A stretch of DNA of 41,638 nucleotides from Synergistota bacterium (lineage in GTDB: Bacteria > Synergistota > Synergistia > Synergistales > Synergistaceae). The stretch covers positions 1 through 41,638 of the forward strand of contig JAEXGR010000082.1 in NCBI GenBank assembly GCA_023450745.1, read 5' to 3'. This document shows positions 1 to 8,001 of the stretch, piece after piece. The translations under genes were made by a program, and so were the position numbers. The notes beneath the pieces were generated by a model. It was not told the origin of the DNA and did not search any database. It saw only the letters and a list, made by a program, of their open reading frames with translations. The stretch's first letter is position 1. Every line of letters starts with the position of its first letter.

Positions 1-1123
1 CTTCACTGAAGGCGGTCACCGTCCGCACCGAGGACGAATGGCTGACCTCAAAGTCCGCGAGCTTTCTGTTGTAGAACTCATTTCCCGAGCCGATGATGAG
101 GGCGTAGATTTTATCGGGCATGAAACGTTCCAGCGCCTCCAGCATGATATCGACGCCCTTTTGCTCCGTGAGGCGGCCGACGAATATTGTCAGGGGACGT
201 CCGTCGTCCTCCCAGCCGCATGTCTCCATCAGCGCGCGGCGGCAGGTTTTTTTGCCGTCACGGTGGCTGAGGTCGTAATGCGCGGGCAGAAGCGGGTCCT
301 TGCGCGGATTCCAGACGTCGTAGTCGATGCCGTTCAGGATGCCGCGCAGCTTGCCCTTGTTCGCCGACATTACGCCGTCGAGGCCGAAACCGCCGTCGTG
401 AGTCTGGATGTCCCATGAGTAGCTGGGGCTTACGGTCGTGATCGCCTCCGAGGTGTTTAACGCGCCCTTCATGAGGTTGACGAGGCCGTAGAATTCAAGC
501 GACACGGGGTCGAGCGCCGAGAAGGAATCGGGGGGGAACCCCCATCCGCTGAGGCACTCCTGCTGGAAAAGCCCCTGGTGCGCCATGTTGTGTATTGTAT
601 AGACGGTGTCAAAGTCTCCGGCCACAGCGGAGTAGTGGCGGTGCCAGCGCAGGGCGCTGGGGATGATCGCCGTGGGCCAGTCGTGCGCGTGGATGATCTG
701 CGGCTTCCAGCGTGTCGCGCCGGAAAGCTCGAAGGCCGCGTATGAGAGGAAGATCATCGGTTCGGCGGTGGCGGCGTTCATCTCTTCCGGGTAGATGTTT
801 TTGTTGGCGAAAAGTTCGTCGTTTTCTAAAATGTAGATGGGAAGGCCGTCGATACAGGCGCGCCAGACCTTGGCGGAGAGGGCGCGCCAGTTGAGCGCGG
901 CCGAGACCGTGCCCAGCGGGCGGCTGGGGAGGGCGGACAGCTCGCGCGCCCTTTCCAGCACTCCGGGCCAGGCCGGCATCAGCACGCGCGCGTCGATGCC
1001 GTTTTTGCGGAGCGCCTTTGGCAGCGAGCCCACCACGTCGCCGAGGCCCCCCTTTTTCGCGAGGGGAGCGCACTCCGGCGACACATGCAGTATCTTTTGC
1101 ACAAATTCGTTTCCTTTTTCCAT
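1..1123 (-). CDS. glgA: Glycogen (starch) synthase, C-terminus cut by window edge
   Basis: Transfers glucose from a nucleotide sugar (usually ADP-glucose) to the non-reducing end of growing alpha-1,4-glucan. The minus-strand frame is open from ATG at 1123 to the window edge (374 of about 480 codons). Residues 23-31 read KKGGLGDVV, the N-terminal sugar-nucleotide motif of GT5 synthases; further on come HAHDWPTAIIP, TIHNMAHQG and, at the start of the second Rossmann domain, IFVGRLTEQKGVDIM. The start lies one base after the stop of the GH57-phosphorylase gene, so the two form an operon for glycogen synthesis and mobilisation. The ATG has no clear Shine-Dalgarno and probably relies on coupling; a GTG at residue 8 with AAAGGA upstream is an alternative start. 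Function is secure; the exact start is moderately so. Confidence 0.93.
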   Translation of the reverse strand, partial: MEKGNEFVQKILHVSPECAPLAKKGGLGDVVGSLPKALRKNGIDARVLMPAWPGVLERARELSALPSRPLGTVSAALNWRALSAKVWRACIDGLPIYILENDELFANKNIYPEEMNAATAEPMIFLSYAAFELSGATRWKPQIIHAHDWPTAIIPSALRWHRHYSAVAGDFDTVYTIHNMAHQGLFQQECLSGWGFPPDSFSALDPVSLEFYGLVNLMKGALNTSEAITTVSPSYSWDIQTHDGGFGLDGVMSANKGKLRGILNGIDYDVWNPRKDPLLPAHYDLSHRDGKKTCRRALMETCGWEDDGRPLTIFVGRLTEQKGVDIMLEALERFMPDKIYALIIGSGNEFYNRKLADFEVSHSSSVRTVTAFSE

Positions 1124-1124
1124 T

Positions 1125-4100
1125 TTAATGTCCGCGGAATACGGTACCATAAGCCTTTTCACAGTATTCGTGCACCACCCTGTGTGTATTGAAGTAGCTA
1201 GCGTTCACTGCTATTGCGAATTTCATCATGCTTATCCATCTCTTGCGGTCGGTGTAATAGGCGGGGATGATCTTCTCTTCCAGCTTATTATAGAGGTCTA
1301 CGGCGTCTTCCGCCTCGTTATACTCCACCAATCCGTTTTCCGTAGGCTCCGGCCCGATCGCCCAGCCGGTCTTGCCCTCGATGCAGCCCTCTATCCACCA
1401 GCCGTCGAGGACGGAAAAGTTCATGACTCCGTTGTGAACGCATTTCATGCCGCTCGTGCCGGAGGCCTCGCGCGGGCGAATCGGCGTGTTGAGCCAGATA
1501 TCCACGCCCGAAGTGATAAACTTCGCGGGGCCCATGTTGTAGTTTTCGATAAAGACCACGGGCAGCTCCGCGCCGAGTTCCCTGGCGATGTTGTTTATCT
1601 TTTGCAGGATGGCCTTTCCCGGCTCGTCGTGCGGGTGCGCCTTGCCGGAGAAGACGAACTGCACCTTGCCCTTGCCGATCTCCACGAGACGCCGGATGTC
1701 GGTAAAGACGAGGTCCGCCCGCTTATAAGTCGCGGCGCGGCGCGCGAAGCCGATCGTCAGCACGTCGGGGTCAAGCTGCTGTCCCGTCTCTTCGAGGACG
1801 AAGGCGAGCAGCTTCATCTTCGCCGCCTGGTGCGCCTTCCATACCTCTTCGTCGGGGATGTGCAGGGCCTGCATCAGCCGCGAGGGGTCGTTCTTCCATC
1901 CGGGGATATAGGCGTCGTAGAGCTTGGCGAAGCTTGGCGAAGTCCAGGTCGGCGAATGGACGCCGTTCGTTATCCAGTCGATCGATTCGTCGCCGAACAT
2001 CGCGCGGCTTACCAGCGCGTGTTTGTGCGAGACGCCGTTGACATAGCGAGAGAGCTTGAGCGCGAGGTCCGTCATCGAGAGGCCGTTGCCGCCGATGTGC
2101 TGGCGCAGTATGTGCGCGACGTCGCCGTCCATCACCTGGTCGATGAGGTCGTAAGAGAAGAAGTCGTGTCCCGCCGCTACCGGCGTGTGCGTCGTGAAGA
2201 TGACCTGATTCCTGACCTTTTCGATGTCGCCGTAGCCCTGTTCGCGCAGAAGTTCGAGCGTGAGAAAGCCGGCGTGTCCCTCGTTGAGGTGGAAGGTCGA
2301 AATGTTGCGGTAGCCCATGTCGCGCAGCAGGCGCAGGCCGCCGATGCCGAGGATCAGCTCCTGGCAGAGACGGTATTTGTTGTCGCCGCCGTAAAGTTCC
2401 GCCGTCAGCTGCCGGTCTTCGGGGCCGTTTTCCGGCAGGTCGGTATCGAGGAAATAAATGGGCAGCGGGTGCTCGGTCTGTCCGACCAGCATGTAGCACC
2501 AGGCGCCTATCGTCACCGGCCGTCCGTTCATCGCGATCGTCACCCGGTTCGGCAGCTGGGTCATGAAATCGCGCGGGTTCCACTCCACGGGATATTCCGT
2601 TTGGCGACCGTCCTTGTTGATCTTCTGGGCGAAATATCCCTTTTTGTAAAGCAGCGTCATCGCCACCATCGGCACGCCGAGGTCGGCCGAGCTCTTTAAA
2701 ATATCTCCCGCGAGCACCCCAAGGCCGCCGGAGTAGGTGGGTATCTCCGGCATGAGCGCGATTTCCATCGAGAAATAGGCGGTGTTTCTAAAGGCCGGAT
2801 CATGCTCAAGCGTCGCGAGCAACGAGTTGGCAAGGTTTGTTCCGTAATTCATTCCGTTCATCTTCTCCGATCCGTCTGTATTTTGTTCGCTTTCCGTTTC
2901 CTGGCTCCGGTGTTCCTCCATGCGGGGCATGATGTCGCGCATGGCCACCGCGGCGGCGTTGGGCCGTTCCTTGGTGTTGCCGGCGGCCTTTCGGAGATCT
3001 TCCAGCAGCGGCTTGATAAACTCTCTCCCAGAGGCCGTCTCGGCCAGCTGCGCGGCGCGGACGGCGTACGAGATGATCTGCTTGGTCTCGACGCCGGCGA
3101 TGTCGTTGAAGAACCAGGCGCACGAGGTGTATATAAACAGCCGCATACGTTCCATTTCTATCAGGTCCGTTATTCTGCCGGAGGCCTTCTCCGGGATATC
3201 GCCGAATCTCTCCGCCACAAAGGCGCTGTTGCGTTTCGCCCGTTCTTCCCCGCTGAGCGCGCGTCCGCATTTGTAGAGGTCTATAGCCTCGTTGCGCAGC
3301 TTCCAAGGGTCGCCGTAGACCGATATTTTTTCTTCGAACAGCTCGTCGACGGCGGCGGAGAGACGGTCAAAGGCTTCGCGCAGCGGGCCGCGCCATTTCT
3401 GATTCCAGCCCGGCTCTCCCCCCGTATGGCAGCCGCAGTCGCCGCGCCACCGCTCGACGCCGTGCGCGCAGGACCAGGAGGTGTCTTCTTCTATTATGCA
3501 GCTTGCCGTGGGCGGGTGTTTTGCCAGAAATTCTTCGATGGAGGGCAGGTTTATCCTCTCGTCGAGCGCCATCTGCTCAAACATGCGCGCGAGGGCCATC
3601 TCGCCGAATTTGTGATGGTGTCCGTAACTCTCTCCATCCGTCGCCGTCACCAGCAGGCGGTTTTCTCCTTCGGAGGCGGCGCGTACCGCGGCCTCTTTGA
3701 AGAGGTCCCCGTTATTGAGAAGTCCGCCGAAGGCGATGCCCTGCGCCAATCCGGCGTGATAGAAAATTATCGTGATCGAAAGCCCCGAGGGCAGTTCGCA
3801 GCGGTAGGGGCGCGTGACGTCGAGGTTTGCCCCTCTGGAGGTCAGCGCCGGCCCCGATTCTGTGATCACCGCCCGGCACTGATGCGGCGCAAGGATCGTA
3901 AACTCGATTCCGCACGCGGCCAGCGTCTCCAGCGTCGGTATATTGACGGCCGTTTCCGGCAGCCACATGCCCTTTGGCGCGCGCCCGAAACGGTATTTGA
4001 AATCCTCGACGCCCCAAACGGTCTGGGTGAGCCGGTCCCGCTCGGAGGCCAGCGGCATGATGATGTGGTTGTACGCCTGAGCGAGCGCCCGTGACTGTGA

Positions 4101-4382
4101 TTCGATGAGCGTTTTATTGAGCGCCGGCGAATTTGCCTCTATCCATCTGTGGAGCGTGGGGCCGAAATCAAAACTCAGCCTTGAGTAGTTGTTGATCTCC
4201 GATTTGATGCGTCCGTCCATGCCCAGAATCCTGGCGCAGCTGTTTGGCAGATAACATTCGGAGCAGACGCGCTCGTTCCAGTCGTGCGCCGGGCTGGCGG
4301 TCGGGTCGCGCAGGACGGCTCCCGTCCAGGGGTCTTCACGCGGAGGCTGGTAGAAATGTCCGTGGATCGCGATATTTATCAA
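1125..4382 (-). CDS. GH57-family (DUF3536-like) hydrolase fused to alpha-glucan phosphorylase
   Basis: One uninterrupted 1085-residue chain with two enzymes. Residues 1 to about 490 form a GH57-like domain: HGHFYQPPRE near the N-terminus, WLPET (E143, candidate nucleophile) and TDGESYGHH (D249, candidate acid). After a hydrophilic linker (about 490-507, rich in E, Q, S, T) comes a short bacterial alpha-glucan phosphorylase (GT35): YSGGLGVLAGD, HLNEGHAGF, RRAATYKR and GTSGMK with the PLP lysine K980. The phosphorylase half releases glucose-1-phosphate from glucan; the GH57 half may hydrolyse or rearrange alpha-glucan, substrate unknown. I chose TTG at 4382 because GGGGAGG lies 7 bases before it; an ATG 10 codons upstream (4412) has no ribosome site. 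An internal ATG at 2861, just after GGAGAAG, could also give free phosphorylase. glgA follows one base downstream. Confidence 0.88.
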   Translation of the reverse strand: MINIAIHGHFYQPPREDPWTGAVLRDPTASPAHDWNERVCSECYLPNSCARILGMDGRIKSEINNYSRLSFDFGPTLHRWIEANSPALNKTLIESQSRALAQAYNHIIMPLASERDRLTQTVWGVEDFKYRFGRAPKGMWLPETAVNIPTLETLAACGIEFTILAPHQCRAVITESGPALTSRGANLDVTRPYRCELPSGLSITIIFYHAGLAQGIAFGGLLNNGDLFKEAAVRAASEGENRLLVTATDGESYGHHHKFGEMALARMFEQMALDERINLPSIEEFLAKHPPTASCIIEEDTSWSCAHGVERWRGDCGCHTGGEPGWNQKWRGPLREAFDRLSAAVDELFEEKISVYGDPWKLRNEAIDLYKCGRALSGEERAKRNSAFVAERFGDIPEKASGRITDLIEMERMRLFIYTSCAWFFNDIAGVETKQIISYAVRAAQLAETASGREFIKPLLEDLRKAAGNTKERPNAAAVAMRDIMPRMEEHRSQETESEQNTDGSEKMNGMNYGTNLANSLLATLEHDPAFRNTAYFSMEIALMPEIPTYSGGLGVLAGDILKSSADLGVPMVAMTLLYKKGYFAQKINKDGRQTEYPVEWNPRDFMTQLPNRVTIAMNGRPVTIGAWCYMLVGQTEHPLPIYFLDTDLPENGPEDRQLTAELYGGDNKYRLCQELILGIGGLRLLRDMGYRNISTFHLNEGHAGFLTLELLREQGYGDIEKVRNQVIFTTHTPVAAGHDFFSYDLIDQVMDGDVAHILRQHIGGNGLSMTDLALKLSRYVNGVSHKHALVSRAMFGDESIDWITNGVHSPTWTSPSFAKLYDAYIPGWKNDPSRLMQALHIPDEEVWKAHQAAKMKLLAFVLEETGQQLDPDVLTIGFARRAATYKRADLVFTDIRRLVEIGKGKVQFVFSGKAHPHDEPGKAILQKINNIARELGAELPVVFIENYNMGPAKFITSGVDIWLNTPIRPREASGTSGMKCVHNGVMNFSVLDGWWIEGCIEGKTGWAIGPEPTENGLVEYNEAEDAVDLYNKLEEKIIPAYYTDRKRWISMMKFAIAVNASYFNTHRVVHEYCEKAYGTVFRGH

Positions 4383-4431
4383 ATGTGAGCCTCCCCAAAA
4401 TATAATTGCCATAGAGCCATGGCATGATATG

Positions 4432-4437
4432 ATTATA
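4432..4437 (-). promoter_or_regulatory. Probable -10 of the GH57-phosphorylase/glgA promoter
   Basis: Perfect TATAAT on the minus strand about 50 bases upstream of the TTG start. A -35 is weak (ATGACC-like, about 18 bases further up). Expected transcript start is near 4425, leaving a ~40-base leader that contains the GGGGAGG ribosome site. Confidence 0.45.
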
Positions 4438-4506
4438 CTATCAAGACGGGCTATTGGTCATAAGCTAATGTAAATATATGAATGAGTATCGAGGAGGAGA
4501 AGCCGT

Positions 4507-5064
4507 ATGCTTGAAGATCTCTCTGCGCATGTACTGGATATTTCCGAAAACAGCACGATGGCCGGCGCCGACGAGGTGGAAATCACCATCAACGAAGACG
4601 AAAGGGAAGACCTGCTTCTCTTTTCGGTGAAAGACAACGGCCGCGGCATGAGCCCGGAGTTTGTCGCGAAGGTGACGGACCCGTTCACCACCACGAGGAC
4701 GACGCGCCGCGTCGGTATGGGGCTGCCCTTTCTGCGCCAGTCGGCGGAGCTCTGCGGCGGCGCCCTGACGATCGATTCCACGGTGGGAGTCGGGACCACC
4801 ATTACCGCGACATTCAAGTACGGCAGCGTCGACCGCCCGCCGCTCGGAGATATGCCCGCGACGATCATGACGTTGGTGATGGGCTCGCCCAATGTCCACT
4901 GGAAATACCGGCACCTCGTCAACGGACGCGAATTCCTGCTCGATACCGACGAAATAGTGGAGGCCCTTGACGGCGACCGCGAAATGCTTGCCACACCCGA
5001 TGTCGGTCTTTGGCTGCGCGACAACATCCGCGAAGAGCTTGAGGCGCTGCGGTCCGGAGAGTAA
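4507..5064 (+). CDS. Small HATPase_c-domain ATP-binding protein (histidine-kinase-like ATPase fold)
   Basis: A 185-residue protein that is essentially a lone GHKL/HATPase_c domain. The N-box is HVLDISENSTMAGADEVEI (8-26), the G1 box DNGRGM (43-48), and the F/G2 region DPFTTTRTTRRVGMGL (58-72). It has no sensor, dimerisation/phosphoacceptor (DHp) domain or membrane segment, so it is not a complete sensor kinase. It could be an anti-sigma-type kinase or one of the standalone ATPases often found beside hydrogenase or redox gene sets in anaerobes; nothing adjacent confirms either. The tail (about 110-185) matches nothing I recognise. Start is ATG after GAGGAGGAGAAG. The fold is certain, the role is not. 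Confidence 0.75.
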   Translation: MLEDLSAHVLDISENSTMAGADEVEITINEDEREDLLLFSVKDNGRGMSPEFVAKVTDPFTTTRTTRRVGMGLPFLRQSAELCGGALTIDSTVGVGTTITATFKYGSVDRPPLGDMPATIMTLVMGSPNVHWKYRHLVNGREFLLDTDEIVEALDGDREMLATPDVGLWLRDNIREELEALRSGE

Positions 5065-5121
5065 GCTTTTGGCAGCAGCGGCATTTATACTTAATCTACC
5101 CTCATTTTTCCGCCGCGCCAC

Positions 5122-5149
5122 TTGTTTTTTTCTGTTTCGGGGCTATAAT
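5122..5149 (+). promoter_or_regulatory. Sigma-70-type promoter of the 6S-like RNA
   Basis: TTGTTT (5122-5127), 16-base spacer, perfect TATAAT (5144-5149). Expected transcript start is about 5156, some 25 bases before the closing stem of the RNA at 5181-5350, so the 5' end may be processed. Confidence 0.6.
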
Positions 5150-5180
5150 TTAAGCCAGTAAACATTAGCAATTGCATTTA

Positions 5181-5360
5181 CCCTGCTGGGTGCGTGTGAT
5201 ATGGGTTGAGTCTTGAGCCAACAACTAAACCCGTTTGGATCGTCTTCCGAAGGCGGCGGAGATACGTAAGTATCGACCAGGTTAAGCGGATACGCTCCGA
5301 TATCCTTGATTAGGATCGGGTCAAGACCTCCCATACACGGCCTCGCGGGGTCTTTTTTTA
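5181..5360 (+). ncRNA. ssrS: Probable 6S RNA
   Basis: No protein fits here, but the two ends pair. The 5' strand (CCCTGCTGGGTGCGTGT, then TATGGG and GTCTTGA, 5181-5216) is complementary to the 3' strand (TCAAGAC, CCCATACACG, CCTCGCGGGG, 5320-5350), giving an interrupted closing stem typical of 6S RNA. Small internal hairpins follow, such as ATAC/GTAT at 5262-5273 and ATCCT/AGGAT at 5301-5316. The RNA ends in a T-rich run (5352-5360). Length (~170 nt), a strong promoter just upstream, and rarA two genes downstream fit the known habit of Firmicute-type 6S genes to lie near rarA. 6S RNA binds the sigma-70 holoenzyme as an open-promoter mimic. It could be another structured RNA; it does not match RNase P, SRP RNA or tmRNA landmarks. 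Confidence 0.65.
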
Positions 5361-5480
5361 TTTTTGAAAGAGTTGTGCGCCGCTTACAAGACGCTGTCAG
5401 CCGCCGGTTTATTTTGCGGCGGAGCGAACGCTGTTTTCTTCGGCAGGCGTGATTTTGCTCCCTTTACTCTGAGGCAAAAA

Positions 5481-5510
5481 TTCAAAAATTGCCCTCAATT
5501 GAGTTATAAT
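5481..5510 (+). promoter_or_regulatory. Probable promoter of the HAD gene/rarA operon
   Basis: TTCAAA (5481-5486), 18-base spacer, perfect TATAAT (5505-5510). It sits 86 bases before the preferred HAD start. The rest of the stretch 5361-5596 shows nothing else I can support. Confidence 0.45.
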
Positions 5511-5596
5511 ATATTCGTGTCTGACTCTGCCCTTATGCGGAGCGGATAATGGCCGATTTGTTTGTTGGTTTATCGTATAGATTTTGGGAGGACGAC

Positions 5597-6580
5597 ATGT
5601 GCATAAAGGAGCCTTTTTGGAGCCCCGCGGGGGCCTCTGGATTTTTACTGGATTGGGACGGCGTAATCGCCGAGACTAAACTCGATTTTTCCGGCATTCG
5701 CGAAAAATACTACGGCGGACGCCGGGCGATGCTGCTTGAAGATGCCTGGACGCTCGCGCCGGACGCGCGCCGCGCCATGCTCAAAGAGCTGATGGCGCTG
5801 GAAATGGCGGGCGCGGAGAGGGCCGAGCCGGTGCCGGGCGCCTTTGAACTGCTTAAATGGCTGAATAAAAACGATATCCCCTATTGTATCCTGTCGCGCA
5901 ATTGCCTGGATGTGATCAGGCGCGGCGCTGAAGTTATCGGTCTGGAGCTTCCGCCGCAGACGTGGGGAAGAGACAATATGGAGTGGGTCAAGCCCGACCC
6001 GCGCGCTTTGCTTGCGGCGGCCGCTGCGATCGGCGCCGAACCGCGGCGCTGCGTTTATGTAGGGGATTTCCTCTATGACCTTCAGGGAGCGCGGCGCGCG
6101 GGGATGCGCGCGGTGCTGGTGCAGCGGGACGAGCCCGCGTGGAACTGCTGGGCCGACGTGACCTATCCGCTGATGACCGACTTGACAGCGGCGCTGGACG
6201 CGCCAGTTCCGCTCGTCCCGTGGGAGTACCGCGAGATATTCGCCAAGAAGGGGGAACGGTGGCTGCACAACGCCGCCTCATTTACCTTTGCCGTGCCCTC
6301 CGACCCCTCCCCAACGACCGACTGCTGGCTGGCGCGCGCCGCCTCGCTTGGCGTCGGAGGCTTTTATGTCGCCCCCGAGAAGATATTTTCCCCGGAGGAC
6401 TGGAAAAAGAATCCCTCCTTCGACATCTCCGCGATGGGACGCAAATGGGCCGAGGTCGTAAAAGACTTTCTCGCCCCGCGCTATCCTTGCGCAAAGGTCG
6501 TTACGGAGTGCGAAGCGCCGCTCAACGCGCCGAAGAACTCCCTTGACATAATGCGCTTTATAGAACGTAAAAAAGTCTGA
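5597..6580 (+). CDS. HAD-superfamily hydrolase with an uncharacterised C-terminal extension
   Basis: A 327-residue protein with all four HAD motifs: DWDGV (19-23, nucleophile D19), SRN (100-102), KPD (132-134) and GDFLYD (156-161). The cap segment between motifs I and II is mostly helical, as in phosphoglycolate-phosphatase-like members, so it probably acts on a small phosphorylated metabolite in the cytosol. Residues from about 200 to 327 (with SFTFAVPSDPSPTTDCWLAR) go well beyond an ordinary HAD phosphatase and I do not recognise them. I prefer the ATG at 5597 because GGGAGG lies 5 bases before it; an in-frame ATG at 5549 has a poorer site. rarA starts 2 bases after the stop, so the two are cotranscribed. 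Confidence 0.75.
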   Translation: MCIKEPFWSPAGASGFLLDWDGVIAETKLDFSGIREKYYGGRRAMLLEDAWTLAPDARRAMLKELMALEMAGAERAEPVPGAFELLKWLNKNDIPYCILSRNCLDVIRRGAEVIGLELPPQTWGRDNMEWVKPDPRALLAAAAAIGAEPRRCVYVGDFLYDLQGARRAGMRAVLVQRDEPAWNCWADVTYPLMTDLTAALDAPVPLVPWEYREIFAKKGERWLHNAASFTFAVPSDPSPTTDCWLARAASLGVGGFYVAPEKIFSPEDWKKNPSFDISAMGRKWAEVVKDFLAPRYPCAKVVTECEAPLNAPKNSLDIMRFIERKKV

Positions 6581-6582
6581 CG

Positions 6583-7908
6583 ATGGCGGAATCAAACCTT
6601 TTCGTAACCGGCGGAGAGGAGAATATCAGCTTTGAGGTGCCGCTTGCGGAGCGTATGCGGCCGCGCACCCTCGACGAGTACGCGGGACAGCGGCATATTT
6701 TAGCGCCCGGAAAGGCGCTGCGCAGCATGCTCGACGGAGGCAAGGCTCCCAGCTGTATTCTCTACGGGCCTCCCGGCGTCGGGAAGACGACGTTGGTCCG
6801 CCTCATCGCGCGCGTCACGGGGCGCGTGCTGCTGGAGATCAACGCGGTCAGCGCGAAGGTCGAAACGCTGCGCGATCTTGTGGAGCGCGCGCGCGGCGAA
6901 AAAAAACTTTCCGCCCGTTCCGCGATCGCCTTCGTCGACGAAATATACCATTTTAACAGCAAACAGCAGAATGTCCTGCTGCCGGCGGTCGAGACGGGAG
7001 ATCTCATCCTCATTGGCACGACGACGGAGAACCCCTGGTTCGAGATAAACAAGACCCTGCTCTCGCGCATGGTCGTCTATACCCTTGAGCCGCTCGGCAG
7101 CGAAGACATCTGCGAGCTGCTGGCGCGCGCTCTGAAGGACGCGGAGCGCGGCCTTGGCCGTTTCGGCGTGCGGGCGGAGAGAGAGACGATCGAAAGAATA
7201 GCGGCGCTCTCCGGCGGAGACGCCCGCCAGGCGCTGACGCGGCTGGAAACCGCCGTGTCGGCCGCGGCGATGGGCGGAGGCTCCCTGCTGACCGACGAGA
7301 TTGTCGCGCAGAGTACCGGAGCGGCCGCCCAGCGGTACGACAGAAGTTCAAACGATCATTACGCCGTCATCTCCGCCCTCATAAAAAGCATGCGCGGCTC
7401 GGACCCCGACGCGGCGCTTTACTGGCTCGCGCGGATGCTTGAGGGCGGAGACGACGTCCGCTTCATTACGCGCCGCCTCTGTATATTCGCCGCGGAAGAC
7501 GTCGGCCTTGCGGACCCGATGGCCCTCGTGCTCGCGCAGAACGCCGCCGCGGCAGTGGACCGCGTCGGTATGCCCGAGGCGAACCTGATACTCGGCGAGG
7601 CCGTCGTCTACCTCGCTTCGGCGCCGAAGAGCAACAGCGCCTACCTGGCGATCAAGGCGGCGCAGCAAAACGTTCGCGAGGGAAAAATAATGGAGGTGCC
7701 GAGCCATCTGCGCAACGACGGCGAGGGATATGTCTATCCGCATGACAGCCCGAGCCACTGGGTGCCGCAGGCCTACATGCCCGAGGTTCGCCGCTTCTAC
7801 TTCCCCGGCAAACTGGGCGCGGAGGCGCGCATAGAAGAACGTCTGAAACGGCTGTGGAAGAGGTTTTCCGCCGATACGGAGGAGAAGCCGGATAAAAAAG
7901 AGGGCTGA
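6583..7908 (+). CDS. rarA: Replication-associated recombination protein A (AAA+ ATPase)
   Basis: RarA/MgsA/Mgs1-family ATPase that acts at stalled replication forks with SSB. The 441 residues carry PLAERMRPRTLDEYAGQ (20-36), Walker A GPPGVGKTT (62-70), Walker B AFVDEIYHF (116-124) and the sensor-1 segment TTTENPWFEIN (146-156). The C-terminal tetramerisation region includes DPDAALYWLARMLEGGDD. Walker B reads DEIYHF where most family members have DEIHRF, a mild substitution. It follows the HAD gene by 2 bases with no clear ribosome site, which suggests translational coupling. The 6S-like RNA upstream strengthens the assignment. A strong hairpin terminates the gene. Confidence 0.96.
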   Translation: MAESNLFVTGGEENISFEVPLAERMRPRTLDEYAGQRHILAPGKALRSMLDGGKAPSCILYGPPGVGKTTLVRLIARVTGRVLLEINAVSAKVETLRDLVERARGEKKLSARSAIAFVDEIYHFNSKQQNVLLPAVETGDLILIGTTTENPWFEINKTLLSRMVVYTLEPLGSEDICELLARALKDAERGLGRFGVRAERETIERIAALSGGDARQALTRLETAVSAAAMGGGSLLTDEIVAQSTGAAAQRYDRSSNDHYAVISALIKSMRGSDPDAALYWLARMLEGGDDVRFITRRLCIFAAEDVGLADPMALVLAQNAAAAVDRVGMPEANLILGEAVVYLASAPKSNSAYLAIKAAQQNVREGKIMEVPSHLRNDGEGYVYPHDSPSHWVPQAYMPEVRRFYFPGKLGAEARIEERLKRLWKRFSADTEEKPDKKEG

Positions 7909-7927
7909 GCGGCCGCCCCGCGCAAAC

Positions 7928-7989
7928 GACGAAAAATAAACGGCGCCCGCATCCTGAGGAGACGATGCGGGCGCCGTTTATTTTTCGTC
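7928..7989. terminator. Bidirectional terminator between rarA and the adenosyltransferase gene
   Basis: A perfect 26-bp inverted repeat (7928-7953 and 7964-7989) with a 10-base loop. The GC core CGGCGCCCGCATC is flanked on both sides by A/T runs, so it should stop transcription from both convergent genes. Confidence 0.92.
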
Positions 7990-8001
7990 TGCCGGTCGCG
8001 G

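Noticed and set aside
837..2699. Long plus-strand open frame (620 codons) opposite glgA and the phosphorylase
   Set aside because: It is the antisense shadow of a GC-rich gene with all catalytic motifs on the minus strand; its translation is Arg/Val/Asp-rich with no family features or ribosome site.
5181..5360. Riboswitch, SRP RNA or tmRNA instead of 6S RNA
   Set aside because: No GGAA-loop SRP domain, no tmRNA alanine acceptor or tag, and the T-tract lies far from any start codon, with another promoter between it and the HAD gene.
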